Positions 56,013-64,000 of a stretch of 64,000 nucleotides of DNA are shown here, one piece after another. The DNA comes from Rhizobium johnstonii 3841 (lineage in GTDB: Bacteria > Pseudomonadota > Alphaproteobacteria > Rhizobiales > Rhizobiaceae), in the NCBI RefSeq assembly GCF_000009265.1, contig NC_008379.1, positions 124,001-188,000 of the forward strand, read 5' to 3'. The first letter of the stretch is position 1. Each line of letters begins with the position of its first letter. Position numbers and translations under genes: made by a program. The notes beneath the pieces are model-generated. The model did not search any database, had not been told where the DNA came from, and saw only the letters and a program-made list of their open reading frames with translations.

Positions 56013-58157
56013 ATGAGTGGTTTTCTGCATACCAACCTGCACTGTCTTGCACTGGTCGCGCGTCATCACGGCGTCGATCTTGCTCCTGAACGACTGCAGC
56101 ACGATTATGCCGTCGGCAACGATCCCGTTGCCATGCGGCAGCTGCTGCGCATGGCCAAGGATGCCGGCCTCAGGGCAAGACATCTGACGCTCGACTGGCG
56201 ATCCCTGTTCCAACTCGGCGAGGCCTTCCCGGTGCTCGCCGAGCTGACGAACGGCAACTGGGTGGTCATCGCCGGCGCTGTCGGGAGCGGGGAGGATGAG
56301 AGAATCCACGTTCTCGACCCGCTGGCATCACGTGCCGAGGTGATGATGCTCAGCGAAGAGCAGTTCGCCAAGGCCTGGCTCGGATCGGTGATCCTGCTGA
56401 AGCGCAACTATCGCATGTCCGATGAGGACCGGCCCTTCGGCTTCCGCTGGTTTGTCCCCGAGATCATCAAGCAGCGCAGCTTCTTCCGCGACGTCGCGCT
56501 CGCCGCCTTCGTGCTCTACGGGCTGGGGCTGACGACGCCGATCTTCTTTCAGCTCGTCATCGACAAGGTGCTGGTGCATCAGAGCTATGCGACGCTGACG
56601 GTTCTGACGGCGGGCATCGCGATCGCGCTCGTCTTCGACGCGACCTTCACCTTCCTGCGCCGCTATCTGCTGCTCTATGCGACGAACAGGATCGACATCC
56701 GCGTCGCGACCCGCACCTTCGGCCATCTGCTCAACCTGCCGATCGCGCTCTTCGAACAGGCCTCGGCCGGCGTTCTCGTCAAGCACATGCAGCAGACCGG
56801 GCGCATCCGCGAATTCCTGACCGGCAGGCTGTTTCTCACGCTCCTGGACGGCGTTTCGCTCCTGGTCTTCGTGCCGATCCTGCTTCTCTACAGCGTCAAG
56901 CTGACGCTTGTCGTGCTCGGTTTCGCCGCCCTCGTCGGGCTCGTGGTGATGATGCTCGTCGGACCGTTCCAGCGCCGGTTGCAGGCGCTCTACCAGGCCG
57001 AAGGCGACCGGCAGGCACTGCTGGTGGAAACCGTGCACGGCATGCGCACCGTCAAATCGCTGGCGTTGGAGCCGCGCCAGCGCAAGGTGTGGGACGATTA
57101 TTCGGCCCAGGCGATCTCCGTGCGTTTCCGGGTCGACAAGATCTCGACCATCGCCCAGGCGATGACCGGACTGCTGGAGAAGCTGATGAGCGTCGCGATC
57201 ATCGGCCTCGGCGCGCTCGATGTCTTCAGCGGTGCGATGACGATCGGCGCGCTGGTCGCCTTCAACATGCTCGCCGGCCGGGTCTCGGGACCACTGGTGC
57301 AGATCGTCACCATGGTGCACGAATATCAGGAAGTCGCGCTCTCCGTGCGCATGCTCGGCGAGATCATGAACCAGCGGCCGGAGCAGGCGGGCCGCGGGCG
57401 AGGTGTTCGGCCGCATCTGCAGGGCCGCATCGAATTCGACAGGGTCAGCTTCCGTTACGGCCCGGATAGCGCGCCGGCGCTCGACAATGTCTCCTTCGCC
57501 ATTCCGGCGGGTTGCCTCTTCGGCGTGGTCGGCAAGAGCGGCTCGGGCAAGACGACGATCACAAGGCTCATCCAGGGGCTCTATCAGAGCCAGGAAGGCC
57601 TCGTGCGCATGGATGGCTATGACAGCCGCGAGATCGACCTCGTGCATCTGAGAACGAGCATCGGCGTCGTGCTGCAGGATAGTTTCCTGTTTCGCGGCTC
57701 GGTGCGCGAGAATATTGCCGCCGCCAAGCCCGATGCCAGCATCGAGGAAATCATGGAAGTCGCCCGCATTGCCGGCGCCGAGGAGTTCATCGAGCGCCTG
57801 CCGCGCGGCTTTGACACGATGCTGGAGGAAAACGCCTCCAACCTGTCAGGCGGCCAGAAGCAGCGGCTTGCCATTGCCCGCGCGCTGATCACCGATCCGA
57901 AGCTGTTGATCTTCGACGAGGCGACGAGTGCGCTCGACCCCGACAGTGAGGCGATCATCCGCGAGAATCTGAGCCGCATCGCCGCCGGCCGCACCGTCAT
58001 CATCGTCTCGCACCGACTTTCGACGCTCGTCGATGCCGATGCCATTCTCGTCATCGAGCGTGGCAAGGTGGCCGATATTGGCCGGCACGATCAGCTTGTA
58101 TCGCGCTGCATGACCTATCGTCACCTGTGGTCCCAGCAGATGAGGCAGGTCGCATGA
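56013..58157 (+). CDS. Type I secretion ABC transporter with C39-like domain
   Basis: 714-residue HlyB/LapB-type exporter. Residues about 1-130 are a C39-like domain; the catalytic Cys position of C39 peptidases reads Thr (HTNLHCLALVARHHG against DCGxxCL), so it likely binds substrate without cleaving, as in RTX exporters. Six membrane helices span about 150-420. The ATPase has Walker A VVGKSGSGKTTITRL, signature NLSGGQKQRLAIARAL, Walker B LLIFDEATSALD and the switch His in IIVSHRLS. The ATG at 56013 is chosen since it opens the C39-like domain and GGGTGGG lies upstream. Coupled to the fusion protein by ATGA. Likely exports the giant exoproteins. Confidence 0.93.
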   Translation: MSGFLHTNLHCLALVARHHGVDLAPERLQHDYAVGNDPVAMRQLLRMAKDAGLRARHLTLDWRSLFQLGEAFPVLAELTNGNWVVIAGAVGSGEDERIHVLDPLASRAEVMMLSEEQFAKAWLGSVILLKRNYRMSDEDRPFGFRWFVPEIIKQRSFFRDVALAAFVLYGLGLTTPIFFQLVIDKVLVHQSYATLTVLTAGIAIALVFDATFTFLRRYLLLYATNRIDIRVATRTFGHLLNLPIALFEQASAGVLVKHMQQTGRIREFLTGRLFLTLLDGVSLLVFVPILLLYSVKLTLVVLGFAALVGLVVMMLVGPFQRRLQALYQAEGDRQALLVETVHGMRTVKSLALEPRQRKVWDDYSAQAISVRFRVDKISTIAQAMTGLLEKLMSVAIIGLGALDVFSGAMTIGALVAFNMLAGRVSGPLVQIVTMVHEYQEVALSVRMLGEIMNQRPEQAGRGRGVRPHLQGRIEFDRVSFRYGPDSAPALDNVSFAIPAGCLFGVVGKSGSGKTTITRLIQGLYQSQEGLVRMDGYDSREIDLVHLRTSIGVVLQDSFLFRGSVRENIAAAKPDASIEEIMEVARIAGAEEFIERLPRGFDTMLEENASNLSGGQKQRLAIARALITDPKLLIFDEATSALDPDSEAIIRENLSRIAAGRTVIIVSHRLSTLVDADAILVIERGKVADIGRHDQLVSRCMTYRHLWSQQMRQVA

Positions 58158-59596
58158 ACGCGCACACCAGAAAACCCAGCGAAAACCTGCCGGTCCCTTC
58201 GGGCAAAGGCCCTTCAGGCAAGGGGCCCTCGGGGAAGGGGAGGGAGCTTGTCGCCCGCCCGCCGTTGCCGCCGGCAATTGCCGAATTCCAGTCCGACGCC
58301 GTCGAGCTCGAGGAACGCGCGCCGCCCAGAGTTGCGCGCATGACGCTCTACTGCGTGACGGCGCTGATTGTTTCGGCGATCATCTGGGCCTCGGTCTCGT
58401 CGATTGATGAGGTGGTGATTGCGCCGGGCAAGCTCGTCACCACCCAGCCGACCATCGTTGTTCAGCCGCTCGAAACTTCGATCATCCGCACGATCGAGGT
58501 GAAGGCCGGCGAAGTGGTGCATGCCGGGCAGACGCTCGCGACCCTCGACGCCACGTTCAGCCAGGCCGATGTCGACCAGCAGCAGGCGAAGTTCTCCGCC
58601 CTCGACGCCCAGGTGAGGCGCATCGAGGCCGAGCTTGCCGGCAACGACTACACGAAGATGGCGGGAGAGACGCCCGACCAGATGCTGCAGGCGCAGCTCT
58701 TCGGTCAACGACAGGCCTTCTACATGGCGCAGCTGCAGAATTTCGAGCAGCAGATCGCCGGCCAGTCGGCCGCTCTTGCGGCGAGCAGGAACCAGGAGGC
58801 CGTGCTCAACGACAGGCGCGATGGGCTCTCGCAGATCGAGGCAGCGCGGGAGCGGCTCTATGACAAGCAGAGCGGCTCGCTGATCACGCTGCTCGGCTCG
58901 CGTGACGCCCGCCTCGACGTCGAGTCCGACCTGACCGCCGTCCGCGGCCGGGCCGACGAGGCCGCCCACGCCTATGCCAAGCTCCGAGCCGACCGCCAGG
59001 CCTTCATCGAGGATTTCCGCCGCGCCGCAATGGAGCAATTGGTGGAATTGCGCGGCCAGCGCGACATGGCTGACGAGGAGCTGAAAAAGATGGAACTGCG
59101 CCGCAACATGGTCGCGCTGACCGCACCCGCCGATGCCGTCGTGCTCGATCTCGCCCAGCGCTCGGTCGGTTCAGTGGTGCGCGAGGCGGAACCGGTCGTG
59201 ACGCTGGTGCCGATCAACGTGCCGCTCGAAGCCGAAGTCTCGATCAACACCCGCGACATCGGCCGCGTGGCCGTCGGCAAGGAAGCCCGCATCAAGCTCG
59301 ACGCCTATCCCTTCCAGAAATACGGCACCGCCTCGGGCGAGGTGAGAACCATCAGTCAGGACACCTTCCTCACCGGCCAGCAGGAGCAGACTGAGACCCC
59401 GAGCCAGCCGGCCGCCCCCTTCTTCAGGGCGCGGATCCTGCTTGCCGATACCCGGCTGAATGCCGCAGGCATGCCGGTGCGGCTGCTTCCCGGCATGACC
59501 GTGTCCACGGAAATCAAAGTCGGCAACCGTACGGTGATCTCCTATTTCCTGTATCCGCTGCTGCGTGGCCTCGACAACGCAATACGCGAACCGTAG
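58154..59596 (+). CDS. HlyD-family membrane fusion protein of type I system
   Basis: 480-residue periplasmic adaptor. After a cytoplasmic N-terminus with three PSGKG repeats comes one membrane helix (about 65-87, YCVTALIVSAIIWASVSSI). The biotinyl-lipoyl halves (VVQPLETSIIRTIEVKAGEV, LTAPADAVVLDLAQRSVGSV), a long coiled-coil hairpin (about 140-320) and the C-terminal beta-barrel/AprE-type part (MPVRLLPGMTVSTEIKVGNR) follow. It bridges the ABC exporter and an outer-membrane TolC-type channel; no TolC gene is in the window. The start overlaps the exporter stop by four bases. Confidence 0.93.
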   Translation: MNAHTRKPSENLPVPSGKGPSGKGPSGKGRELVARPPLPPAIAEFQSDAVELEERAPPRVARMTLYCVTALIVSAIIWASVSSIDEVVIAPGKLVTTQPTIVVQPLETSIIRTIEVKAGEVVHAGQTLATLDATFSQADVDQQQAKFSALDAQVRRIEAELAGNDYTKMAGETPDQMLQAQLFGQRQAFYMAQLQNFEQQIAGQSAALAASRNQEAVLNDRRDGLSQIEAARERLYDKQSGSLITLLGSRDARLDVESDLTAVRGRADEAAHAYAKLRADRQAFIEDFRRAAMEQLVELRGQRDMADEELKKMELRRNMVALTAPADAVVLDLAQRSVGSVVREAEPVVTLVPINVPLEAEVSINTRDIGRVAVGKEARIKLDAYPFQKYGTASGEVRTISQDTFLTGQQEQTETPSQPAAPFFRARILLADTRLNAAGMPVRLLPGMTVSTEIKVGNRTVISYFLYPLLRGLDNAIREP

Positions 59597-59801
59597 GTCG
59601 TGACGATTAGTTTGCCCCGAACGAGATCCCGAGTGAGATTCAAGGCAATTATTTCGCGTCCCATGGCTGCGGCCCGGCCCGCCCGCATGTTCGTGAAGTC
59701 GGATTTGCCGGGCTTTCAGGGGCTCGCACTATCAACGAATCGCCGCACACGCCAAGCTTTCGCTCAGCGTTAACTTCGATCAATTGGGAATGAGTGTCGC
59801 A

Positions 59802-60995
59802 ATGATTCACGACGTCTGCATCATAGGCGGCGGTATAGTTGGTCTTGCCACCGCCATGGCCGTTCTGGAAAAGCGCCCCGGTGCAAGTGTCGTTCTCCTT
59901 GAAAAGGAGCCTGGCTTGGCCGTCCACCAGACAGGGCACAACAGCGGCGTCATCCACGCGGGAATCTACTATGCGCCAGGCAGCTTGAAAGCGCGCCTTT
60001 GTCGGGAGGGGGCCGATGCCATCAAGGCGTTCTGCGGGGAGAAGGCTGTACCCTATGAACAATGCGGAAAACTGGTGGTTGCCACCAACGAGCTCGAACA
60101 CCGCCGCCTGAAGGACCTGGCCGAACGGGCAAAGATCAACAACATCGATATCGAATGGCTCGATCGGAATTCGTTGAAACATCGGGAGCCCATGGTCGAA
60201 GGCGTCGCGGCAATTTTCGTTCGGGCGACGGGTATCGTCGACTACAAGGCTGTGTGCGTCGCCATGGGCGCTCATCTGGCCGCTCAGGGCGTGGAAATCG
60301 AATTGAATACGCAGGTTTCCGCGATCCGCGAAACCTTGGATCTCGTGGAGATTGCAGCGGGTGATCGCCAATGGCGGGCCAGACAGCTCATCGCCTGCGC
60401 CGGGCTGCAGTCCGACCGCATCGCCAAACTTGCTGGCCTCAAGATCGATCATCAGATCATACCGTTCAGGGGCGAATATTTCCGTCCGCCGCCGTCGCGG
60501 AATGGACTGGTCAGGCACCTGATCTATCCGGTGCCCGATCCGTCGCTTCCATTCCTTGGCATGCATGTCACCAAGATGATCGACGGCAGCCTTACCGTCG
60601 GACCTAATGCGATTCTGGGAATGGCCCGCGAGGGGTATCCGAAATTCAGCATAAACATCCGGGATCTCAGCGAGTGTCTCTCGTTTCCGGGCCTATGGCG
60701 GCTTCTCTGGAAGAACGCAGGGGGCGCCGTGAACGAATTCAGGGACTCGCTGTGGCGGAAAAACTATCTGGAAGCGTGCCGCAAATACTGCCCATCGCTG
60801 ACACTCGAAGACCTTCAGCCGATGGAAGCGGGCATCCGGGCCCAGGCGGTCATGCGGGACGGGCGCCTGGAGCATGATTTCCTGTTCCTAAAAACGGGTC
60901 GCATGCTGCACGTCTGCAATGCGCCGTCGCCGGCAGCCACATCGTCGATCCCGATCGGCCGGGATATCGCCGACAGGTGCTTTTCCGCCGGCTGA
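59802..60995 (+). CDS. lhgO: L-2-hydroxyglutarate oxidase-type FAD enzyme (LhgO)
   Basis: About 397 residues, an FAD-dependent DAO-family oxidase related to LhgO/L2HGDH, which oxidises L-2-hydroxyglutarate to 2-oxoglutarate. The dinucleotide motif is CIIGGGIVGLATAMAVLEKR; HQTGHNSGVIHAGIYYAPGS is the LhgO signature, and RGEYFRPPP plus LGMHVTKMIDGSLTVGPNAI follow. The C-terminal GIRAQAVMRDGRLEHDFLF is family-typical. The start at 59802 (MIHDVCIIGGG) fits the family length; ATG 59790 is the next choice. It stands 205 bases after the secretion operon and is probably unrelated to it. The intervening sequence shows nothing. Confidence 0.88.
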   Translation: MIHDVCIIGGGIVGLATAMAVLEKRPGASVVLLEKEPGLAVHQTGHNSGVIHAGIYYAPGSLKARLCREGADAIKAFCGEKAVPYEQCGKLVVATNELEHRRLKDLAERAKINNIDIEWLDRNSLKHREPMVEGVAAIFVRATGIVDYKAVCVAMGAHLAAQGVEIELNTQVSAIRETLDLVEIAAGDRQWRARQLIACAGLQSDRIAKLAGLKIDHQIIPFRGEYFRPPPSRNGLVRHLIYPVPDPSLPFLGMHVTKMIDGSLTVGPNAILGMAREGYPKFSINIRDLSECLSFPGLWRLLWKNAGGAVNEFRDSLWRKNYLEACRKYCPSLTLEDLQPMEAGIRAQAVMRDGRLEHDFLFLKTGRMLHVCNAPSPAATSSIPIGRDIADRCFSAG

Positions 60996-61017
60996 ACGAA
61001 GCCGTGAGAGAAACCGG

Positions 61018-61320
61018 ATGACGTTCAAGACAAGATTTCTCGAAGCCGGAATGAGCGATGCCGGTCGCTCGGGGCTGCGGAGCCAGCAGGAGGTCGAACT
61101 CGCGCCAGGACAGGGCAGGGAGGTCTGGCATAGCTTCGATGCGACCGGCGCCGTGCCGTTTTATCCGGCTCCGGGTGGCAGCCTTTTTCGTTTCTTCGTT
61201 CTGCCGTCGCCGGAAGACGGGCTGACGCCTGAGATCGATCGAGACATCAGCGCGACAGCAGCACCGAAGTACCAAATCCATGCCTGTGCCAATCTTCGAC
61301 GGTATCGACCGAGTCGTTGA
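61018..61320 (+). pseudogene. Truncated cupin-family protein
   Basis: 100 residues opening MTFKTRFLEAGMSDAGRSGL and including PAPGGSLFRFFVLPSPED, the N-terminal pattern of a cupin protein family (usually 170-190 residues) in which a PPGGSxFRxxxxPPE strand precedes the cupin barrel. Here the frame ends shortly after PKYQIHAC and the metal-binding His cluster of the barrel is absent. No continuation is seen in the other forward frames with confidence. It is likely a broken gene; its neighbour downstream is adenine deaminase. Confidence 0.4.
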
Positions 61321-61559
61321 GCACCATGCCGCGAGTACGCTGGTCCGGTTCGATGGAGGCGATCCGCCAGCCTTGCGTCCTCACCAGAAGCTTGTCAGTC
61401 TTGCTCGGTTGCCCTGAGCGGTAGGGCATCCCTGCCTGTTGCCCCGTTCAGTAGGCCGGAGCCTGCGCCAGAGACAAGAACTATTGGTGCTTCCTTCCGC
61501 CGACGGCGTTCCCTGCAATCTTGCCTGTTCTCCCCCGAGCCCCTGGAAATGAGGTTTTC

Positions 61560-63362
61560 ATGAGCACGCTTACCCGCTTCTCCGTTCAGCCGCTCTCGAC
61601 CATGACCCGCCGTCTTGCGGATGTCGCCTCCGCTCGTCGCGAACCAGACCTGGTCATCCAGGGCGCACGCGTCTTGTCCACCTATTCGGAGCGCTTTCTC
61701 GACGGACGCGAAGTCTGGATTTCGGGGGGCCGCATCGCAGCCGTGAAGCCGGCCGGCAGCTACAGAGGCGGGAGCGCCAAGCTCTACGACGCCAGGGGCG
61801 GCATCATCGCGCCCGGTCTGGTCGATCCGCATATCCATATCGAATCCTCGATGGTGACGGCCTGCGCCTATGCCGAAGCGGCGCTCCTCAACGGCACGAC
61901 GACGATCTTCTGCGACAGCCACGAGATCGGCAACGTCATGGACGTCGCCGGCGTCGAGGCCATGCTCGAGGACGCACGGCAGGCGCCGCTGTCGATCTTC
62001 CTGACCGTGCCGAGCACCGTGCCGGCGACGACGCCGGATCTGGAAACGGCCGGCGGCGACCTGACGCCGGACAAGATCGCTGCCCTGTTCGACAAGTGGC
62101 CGGAAGCCGTGGCTCTCGGTGAGAAGATGGATTTTGTCCCCGTTGCGATGGGCGACGAGCGCAGCCATGCGATCCTGGCTGCAGCGCTCGGGCGCGGCAG
62201 GCCGGTATCGGGCCATGTCTACGGACGAGAGTTCGTTGCCGCCTATGCCGCATCCGGCGTTACCGACACGCATGAAGCCATCGACCGCGGCATTGCCGAC
62301 GACCTGCTGGAAGCCGGCGTGTGGATCTTCCTGCGCGGCGGCCCGCCGACAACACCCTGGCATTCGCTGCCGCAGGCGATCAAGACGATCACCGAGCTCG
62401 GCGCTTCCCACAAGCGCGTGGCCGTCTGCACCGACGACCGTGATGCCGAAGATCTGCTTGCCTTCGGCCTGGACTGGGTAACGCGCGAAGCAGTGAAATA
62501 CGGCATGAGGCCGGAAGAGGCCTGGGCGATGGGTTCGCTGCACGGCGCGACGCGGTTCGGCATGGAAGGCGAAATCGGAGGTCTGGGCGGCGGGCGCCGC
62601 GCCGACCTTGTGCTTCTCAGCGACGACCTTACGCCTGTTAGCACCTGGTATGGCGGCAAGCTCGTCGTCGACAGTAAGAAGATCACGCCGATCCTCGACG
62701 AAGCCTTGTCGAAACCGTATCGCTATCCGGATGCCGCCTACCACACGGTCAAACTGCCAAAAAATCTCAAGCTGACACCGGACCTGCCGACGGAGACGGT
62801 CGTCGCTCATACGATCAAGACGGAGCTGCCTGGCATTACCCTCGGCCATGTCACCGTCACGCTAGAACCGGCCAATGACTGGCAGGCCCATTTCGACAAG
62901 CACGACCTCTGCTTCGTGACGGTGGTGGAGCGTCACGGCAAGTCTGCCGGCAATGTCGCCCACGGACTGCTCAACGGCTTCGGGCTCAGACAGGGCGCTG
63001 TCGCATCCTCGGTCGGCCACGACAGCCACAACATCATCGTCGCCGGCACCAATGCCGCGGACATGCAGGTGGCGCTCGACGCGATCGAGGAAAAGCAGGG
63101 TGGCGTCTGTGTCGTCATGGACGGCAAGGTGACGGCCATGGTGCCGCTGCCGATCGCCGGGCTTTTGTCCGACAAGCGCGTGCACCAGGTCGCCGACGAG
63201 GTAAAGGCCTTGAAGCTCGAATGGGAAAAGGCAGGCTGCACCATCGCCTATATGGGCTTCAACCTTATCCCGCTATCAGTCATCCCGGAAATCCGGATAA
63301 CCGACAAGGGCCTGGTGCTGGTGCCGGAAATGGTGATCTCGCCGCTCTTCGAAAAGGCCTGA
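61560..63362 (+). CDS. ade: Adenine deaminase
   Basis: 600-residue amidohydrolase that deaminates adenine to hypoxanthine for purine salvage. Visible are [20 protein letters not shown] with the metal HxH motif, [42 protein letters not shown] with the metal-binding Asp, and the C-terminal half with [20 protein letters not shown] and [15 protein letters not shown], all AdeC signatures. Length matches the family. The ATG at 61560 is chosen; it is preceded by GGAAATGAG. It is convergent with a leftward MFS transporter, 84 bases apart, which may carry a related substrate. Confidence 0.95.
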   Translation: MSTLTRFSVQPLSTMTRRLADVASARREPDLVIQGARVLSTYSERFLDGREVWISGGRIAAVKPAGSYRGGSAKLYDARGGIIAPGLVDPHIHIESSMVTACAYAEAALLNGTTTIFCDSHEIGNVMDVAGVEAMLEDARQAPLSIFLTVPSTVPATTPDLETAGGDLTPDKIAALFDKWPEAVALGEKMDFVPVAMGDERSHAILAAALGRGRPVSGHVYGREFVAAYAASGVTDTHEAIDRGIADDLLEAGVWIFLRGGPPTTPWHSLPQAIKTITELGASHKRVAVCTDDRDAEDLLAFGLDWVTREAVKYGMRPEEAWAMGSLHGATRFGMEGEIGGLGGGRRADLVLLSDDLTPVSTWYGGKLVVDSKKITPILDEALSKPYRYPDAAYHTVKLPKNLKLTPDLPTETVVAHTIKTELPGITLGHVTVTLEPANDWQAHFDKHDLCFVTVVERHGKSAGNVAHGLLNGFGLRQGAVASSVGHDSHNIIVAGTNAADMQVALDAIEEKQGGVCVVMDGKVTAMVPLPIAGLLSDKRVHQVADEVKALKLEWEKAGCTIAYMGFNLIPLSVIPEIRITDKGLVLVPEMVISPLFEKA

Positions 63363-63445
63363 CCGGCAAAAAACAGCCGGCGCGTGCGGCGAGGATGCCA
63401 ACATATAATAGCCGTTGCGCCGGGCAAAGGCAGCAACGACAGACG

Positions 63446-64000
63446 CTAACCGGCCTGCGCCCTCTGATCCTTCGGCAGCAAAATCGTCATCGCCGCCGCG
63501 ACGGCGGCCGTAACTGCAACGGCGAGATAGATGCCGCTGAAACTCTCCGTCGATGTCTTGATCACGCCGCCAAAGAAGTTCCCTGTAGTGCCGCCGATGC
63601 CTTGGAATACGGTGCAGATGCCTAAGACGGTCACCGCGAGGCGTGGCGTGGCGCGATGTGAGACGTAGGCCGGCAGCAGGCCATAGATCGGATAAAAACC
63701 CAGCGAAAAGAAGATGCCTGACAGGATAGAGAACTCCATCGAGGGATCAAGGACGACGAGGGCGCCGGCGGCGAGGAAGCTTGAGTAACAGGCGAGCATG
63801 GCACAGCGCGCTCCGAGGCGCGACGATATTGTGCCGATGGCGAAGCCTGCGCCGATCCCCACCGCCCCGATCGTTGCCCAGAGCCACGAGGCAAAGCCGA
63901 CGGAATAGCCGAGTTCCTCGCGCAGGAAGGGCGACAGGTAGGTGAGATAGGGATAGGGCATCAGGCCGTTGATGAAGCCAAGCGCGAAGATCAGCACCAC
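63446..64000 (-). CDS. Major facilitator superfamily transporter (C-terminal part, runs off window)
   Basis: At least 184 residues, all of them membrane-protein like, with the real start past the right edge. About six hydrophobic segments fit the C-terminal half of a 12-helix MFS carrier (VLIFALGFINGLMPYPYLTY, LGYSVGFASWLWATIGAVG, SILSGIFFSLGFYPIYGLLP, LGICTVFQGIGGTTGNFFGG). GTISSRLGARCAM is the cytoplasmic loop of MFS proteins. Substrate unknown. The methionine at 64000 is internal rather than the start. Confidence 0.88.
   Translation of the reverse strand: MVLIFALGFINGLMPYPYLTYLSPFLREELGYSVGFASWLWATIGAVGIGAGFAIGTISSRLGARCAMLACYSSFLAAGALVVLDPSMEFSILSGIFFSLGFYPIYGLLPAYVSHRATPRLAVTVLGICTVFQGIGGTTGNFFGGVIKTSTESFSGIYLAVAVTAAVAAAMTILLPKDQRAQAG

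Noticed and set aside
56013-56400. Active C39 bacteriocin-type peptidase reading of the exporter N-terminus
   Set aside because: The catalytic Cys position is Thr, and neither giant exoprotein has a double-glycine leader; a non-cleaving C39-like domain fits better.

Overview
The window reads as chromosomal or large-replicon DNA of a fast-growing rhizobium (Rhizobium/Agrobacterium group, Alphaproteobacteria). The reasons are the high GC content, the gene families (ExoF-, ExoP- and ExoQ-like polysaccharide proteins, an MalFGK-type sugar importer next to a glycosidase, an RTX beta-helix exoprotein, adenine deaminase) and two copies of a mosaic palindromic intergenic element of the kind known from rhizobia. 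Genus and species are inference only.

Layout. (1) 1-6.8 kb: a carbohydrate ABC importer (ATPase cut by the window edge, two permeases, binding protein) followed by a family 2 glycoside hydrolase, apparently one catabolic operon. (2) 7-10 kb: an alpha/beta-hydrolase fused to a LuxR-type DNA-binding domain, a SAM methyltransferase, a small YkgJ-type cysteine-cluster protein and a possible 43-residue membrane protein. (3) 10-42 kb: a large surface-polysaccharide locus. The leftward block has GDP-fucose synthesis (fcl, gmd), a Wzz/BY-kinase co-polymerase and three glycosyltransferases. A rightward pair holds an ExoQ/Wzy-type polymerase and a secreted beta-helix protein. Then come a leftward RTX beta-helix exoprotein and a graveyard of insertion-sequence remnants. 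A rightward block follows with a WecG/TagA transferase, the initiating sugar-phosphate transferase, UDP-xylose synthase and a large glycosyltransferase. A leftward LuxR-type regulator with a degenerate receiver stands opposite a six-gene nucleotide amino-sugar operon (two acyltransferases, Gfo/Idh oxidoreductase, two DegT aminotransferases, epimerase). A leftward ExoF-like export protein, a small coupled ORF and a flippase close the block. Together these could build, flip, polymerise and export a polymer containing fucose, possibly xylose, and an acylated amino sugar.

(4) 42.3-59.6 kb: the least ordinary part. Two giant exoproteins (1728 and 1774 residues), each with a dimethylformamidase-like domain followed by DUF4082 and Ig/cadherin/VCBS-like repeats and each ending in the same FRPQLAA tail, are each followed by a COG0523/CobW-type GTPase with a CxCC metal motif. 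Downstream lie an unrecognised 102-residue protein and a type I secretion ABC exporter plus membrane-fusion protein. I read this as a duplicated exoprotein-plus-metallochaperone module with its own exporter. (5) 59.8-64 kb: an LhgO-type oxidase, a broken cupin gene, adenine deaminase and the C-terminal half of an MFS transporter.

Two inverted copies of a roughly 270-306 bp palindromic element bracket the regulator and amino-sugar block (31-38.7 kb), and each supplies the TAG stop codon of the neighbouring gene. A GGCTTA-centred motif is shared by two divergent promoter regions of the polysaccharide and giant-protein loci. No tRNA, rRNA or CRISPR array was seen.
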